64,000 bases of DNA, from contig NZ_SJPF01000001.1 of assembly GCF_007859755.1 (NCBI RefSeq), positions 1,166,082-1,230,081 of the forward strand, written 5' to 3'. The translations under genes were made by a program, and so were the position numbers. Origin of the DNA: Blastopirellula retiformator (GTDB taxonomy: Bacteria; Planctomycetota; Planctomycetia; Pirellulales; Pirellulaceae). Positions 62,590 to 64,000 of this stretch are shown in pieces. The notes below the pieces were generated by a model. That model was given only the letters and a program-made list of their open reading frames with translations. It was not told where the DNA came from and ran no database searches. Each line of letters opens with the position of its first letter. Position 1 is the first letter of the stretch.

Positions 62590-64000
62590 ATGGAAGATAG
62601 ATTTAAAACTCTGCGGGAGAATTGCTACGGCCGGCGGGAACTTCAAGAGACTCTGCAGCAAAAGTATGACTTGGCAGCGGCAGACGCTCCACAGTTTGTA
62701 GTACTGCTTGGCCCTACCGGATTCGGCAAGACCCGGCTTGCCCAGGAACTCTACCGCTGGCTGGCGACTGAGCGAGATCCAGCGACGCCCGATTGCCCGC
62801 ACGGTTATTGGCCCGATTCGTTCGTCAGCGATCGAGAAAAGGACAGCGTCAATCCTCGATTTGACGAAATTGCGAAACCCAAGATTCCATTCTTATGGTG
62901 GGGACTTCGTTTCCGTGAGGAAGCGGAACCTTGGGAAGCGTTGAACGAATCGCTGCATTGGCTCGGCGTTCATTCCGTTCAGATGGCGCAGCATCGCGAG
63001 ATGCGAAACCAGGACATGGCCGCTTGGTATCAGCTCTTTGGAATGGGCGTTACCATCGCCGGTTTGGTTCCTATCCTGAGTACCGCGACCAATTGGATCT
63101 CGCTGGCCAAGGAAGCGTACGATGTGGTTCAAAGAAACGCCGAGCGGTCGGCCAAGCAAATCGATGAGCGAGAATCGGTGGCGGCTGCCAACGCACGCAT
63201 TAACGCCGAGCGTGCGCAGCAGATCCTCAACACGCTCGGCATGTTTCTTGACTCGCAGGGTTCAGATGCGTCCACGGTTCCCGTAGTTTTGATGCTTGAC
63301 GACGCGCATTGGATGGATGCGAATGCGCTGCAAATCGTGCGTCAACTCTGGACGCAAGCGACGGCGAATCATCAAAAGTTGCTGATCGTCGCGACGCATT
63401 GGGATGACGAATGGAAGCTCCATCTGCGCGGCAATACAGCCAACGAGCGAGGAGCACAAAAACTGGCGCAATTCGTCTCGTATTTATCAAGTGACAGCCC
63501 ACAGAACGTGACGTTAGCGTCGGTCGGCCCAGTCGCAACTACGGCACTGCGTAAGTGGGTCGCCTGCGTTTTTCCAGCGCTGACCGAGCAACAAAGTCAA
63601 CTTTTGATTGACAAAGCGCGCGCGCTGGAGCAGAACGCCGACGGAGATGCAACCGAAGCAGGCAGTCCACGTGTCCTAGAAGAGATGATGAAGTGGCTGT
63701 TGGAACGCCCTAATCGCTTCTTTGAGGATGGCGATTGCAATGGAAAATTACTTCCATCAGCAATCGAAGAAATTCAAACAACGATTCATGACCTCCGCGA
63801 CATTGTCAAACAGCGATTTTTGGGACTATCCAGCGATCTCCGATTGACGCTCGGATGGAGCAGTCTGCAAGGGCTTCGGTTCTTGAACGAGTTATCGTTC
63901 GCCGTGGCGGAGCAGCTTGATTTTGGTCCTGATAAACGCGAATTCGCTGTATTGATTCAACGCGCCGAAGATCCGCACGGCTGGGTGGAACGCCTGCGTC
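62590..64000 (+). CDS. Large P-loop NTPase (STAND/AAA-like), N-terminal 470 residues, runs off window
   Basis: Open from ATG 62590 to the window edge with no stop. Walker A GPTGFGKT at 41-48 preceded by a hydrophobic strand; Walker B VVLMLDDAHWMD with Asp237-Asp238, followed by the pattern of ORC/STAND-type ATPases (LLIVATHWDDEW as sensor strand). Between them lie a possible hydrophobic helix pair (~145-170, WYQLFGMGVTIAGLVPILST) and an Ala/Glu/Arg-rich coiled coil (~185-220). N-terminal FKTLRENCYGRRELQETL resembles the segment before the P-loop in AAA_16 / novel STAND proteins. Composition is less GC-rich than its neighbours. Many such proteins act in conflict or signalling systems; the effector part lies beyond the window. 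Confidence 0.82.
   Translation, partial: MEDRFKTLRENCYGRRELQETLQQKYDLAAADAPQFVVLLGPTGFGKTRLAQELYRWLATERDPATPDCPHGYWPDSFVSDREKDSVNPRFDEIAKPKIPFLWWGLRFREEAEPWEALNESLHWLGVHSVQMAQHREMRNQDMAAWYQLFGMGVTIAGLVPILSTATNWISLAKEAYDVVQRNAERSAKQIDERESVAAANARINAERAQQILNTLGMFLDSQGSDASTVPVVLMLDDAHWMDANALQIVRQLWTQATANHQKLLIVATHWDDEWKLHLRGNTANERGAQKLAQFVSYLSSDSPQNVTLASVGPVATTALRKWVACVFPALTEQQSQLLIDKARALEQNADGDATEAGSPRVLEEMMKWLLERPNRFFEDGDCNGKLLPSAIEEIQTTIHDLRDIVKQRFLGLSSDLRLTLGWSSLQGLRFLNELSFAVAEQLDFGPDKREFAVLIQRAEDPHGWVERLR

Overview
The window looks like chromosomal DNA of a planctomycete, most likely of the Pirellulaceae (Blastopirellula/Rhodopirellula relatives). Reasons, all from the sequence: two DUF1559 proteins (one with a pilin-type N-terminus), a DUF1570-type exported metalloprotease, a planctomycete-style HtrA relative with a nested PDZ domain, many Tat/Sec-exported proteins, a two-subunit glycine decarboxylase, fairly high GC, and abundant palindromic intergenic repeats. 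No rRNA, tRNA, CRISPR array, transposase or phage gene was recognised.

Layout. 0-10 kb: a small ribosomal-L7/L12-like protein, an MFS transporter whose 5' end is fused to a dispersed repeat and frameshifted, a CoA-disulfide reductase/rhodanese, GlnD, an exported metalloprotease, a PilZ protein and a Tat-exported protein. 10-20 kb: a zinc-ribbon PTS-EIIA protein behind a perfect CRP-type operator, a sialate O-acetylesterase plus SGNH hydrolase pair, an outer-membrane protein, a divergent SDR/HxlR pair, a SUKH-like immunity protein, a serine beta-lactamase-like hydrolase, then a non-coding array of short motifs. 20-30 kb: argG, an epimerase, an HtrA protease operon with a degenerate paralogue, a PQQ-type beta-propeller protein, an ECF sigma/anti-sigma pair and an FHA protein. 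30-36 kb: the glycine cleavage operon gcvT-gcvH-gcvPA-gcvPB followed by a lipoate ligase-like gene, so enzyme and cofactor attachment are encoded together. 36-50 kb: bestrophin, a DUF1559 lipoprotein, an alpha/beta hydrolase, Mn-superoxide dismutase, a low-complexity lipoprotein, an exported carbonic anhydrase, a TPR protein, a diguanylate cyclase, a chemoreceptor and an EamA half-transporter. 50-61 kb: a PhoD-like phosphatase, a fosmidomycin-resistance-type MFS protein, a pseudopilin/lipoprotein pair, MarR-azoreductase, a VOC protein, a CHASE/PAS hybrid histidine kinase and a MetA-type outer-membrane protein. 61.2-62.6 kb: a second non-coding motif array. 62.6-64 kb: the N-terminal 470 residues of a large P-loop NTPase that runs off the window.

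The least ordinary content is the repeat DNA. (1) A ~155-bp element made of five consecutive small hairpins occurs at five places (three near full length, one truncated, one internal deletion) and repeatedly sits exactly at gene ends: it supplies the start region of the MFS gene, the last codons and stop of the diguanylate cyclase, and the stop-codon edge of EamA and PhoD. (2) Two arrays, 43 kb apart, carry 15 copies of a motif (A-run, about 13 bp, TCCAGT with optional CCAGT extension, on the minus strand); both lie upstream of minus-strand genes for exported proteins and both are bordered by the same 34-bp sequence. (3) GTAG-plus-hairpin elements like bacterial REP/BIME sequences occur at three sites with three different stems. 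(4) A 44-bp sequence is duplicated near 41.4 and 49.1 kb. These, plus the unassigned NTPase at the right edge, are the best candidates for something undescribed.
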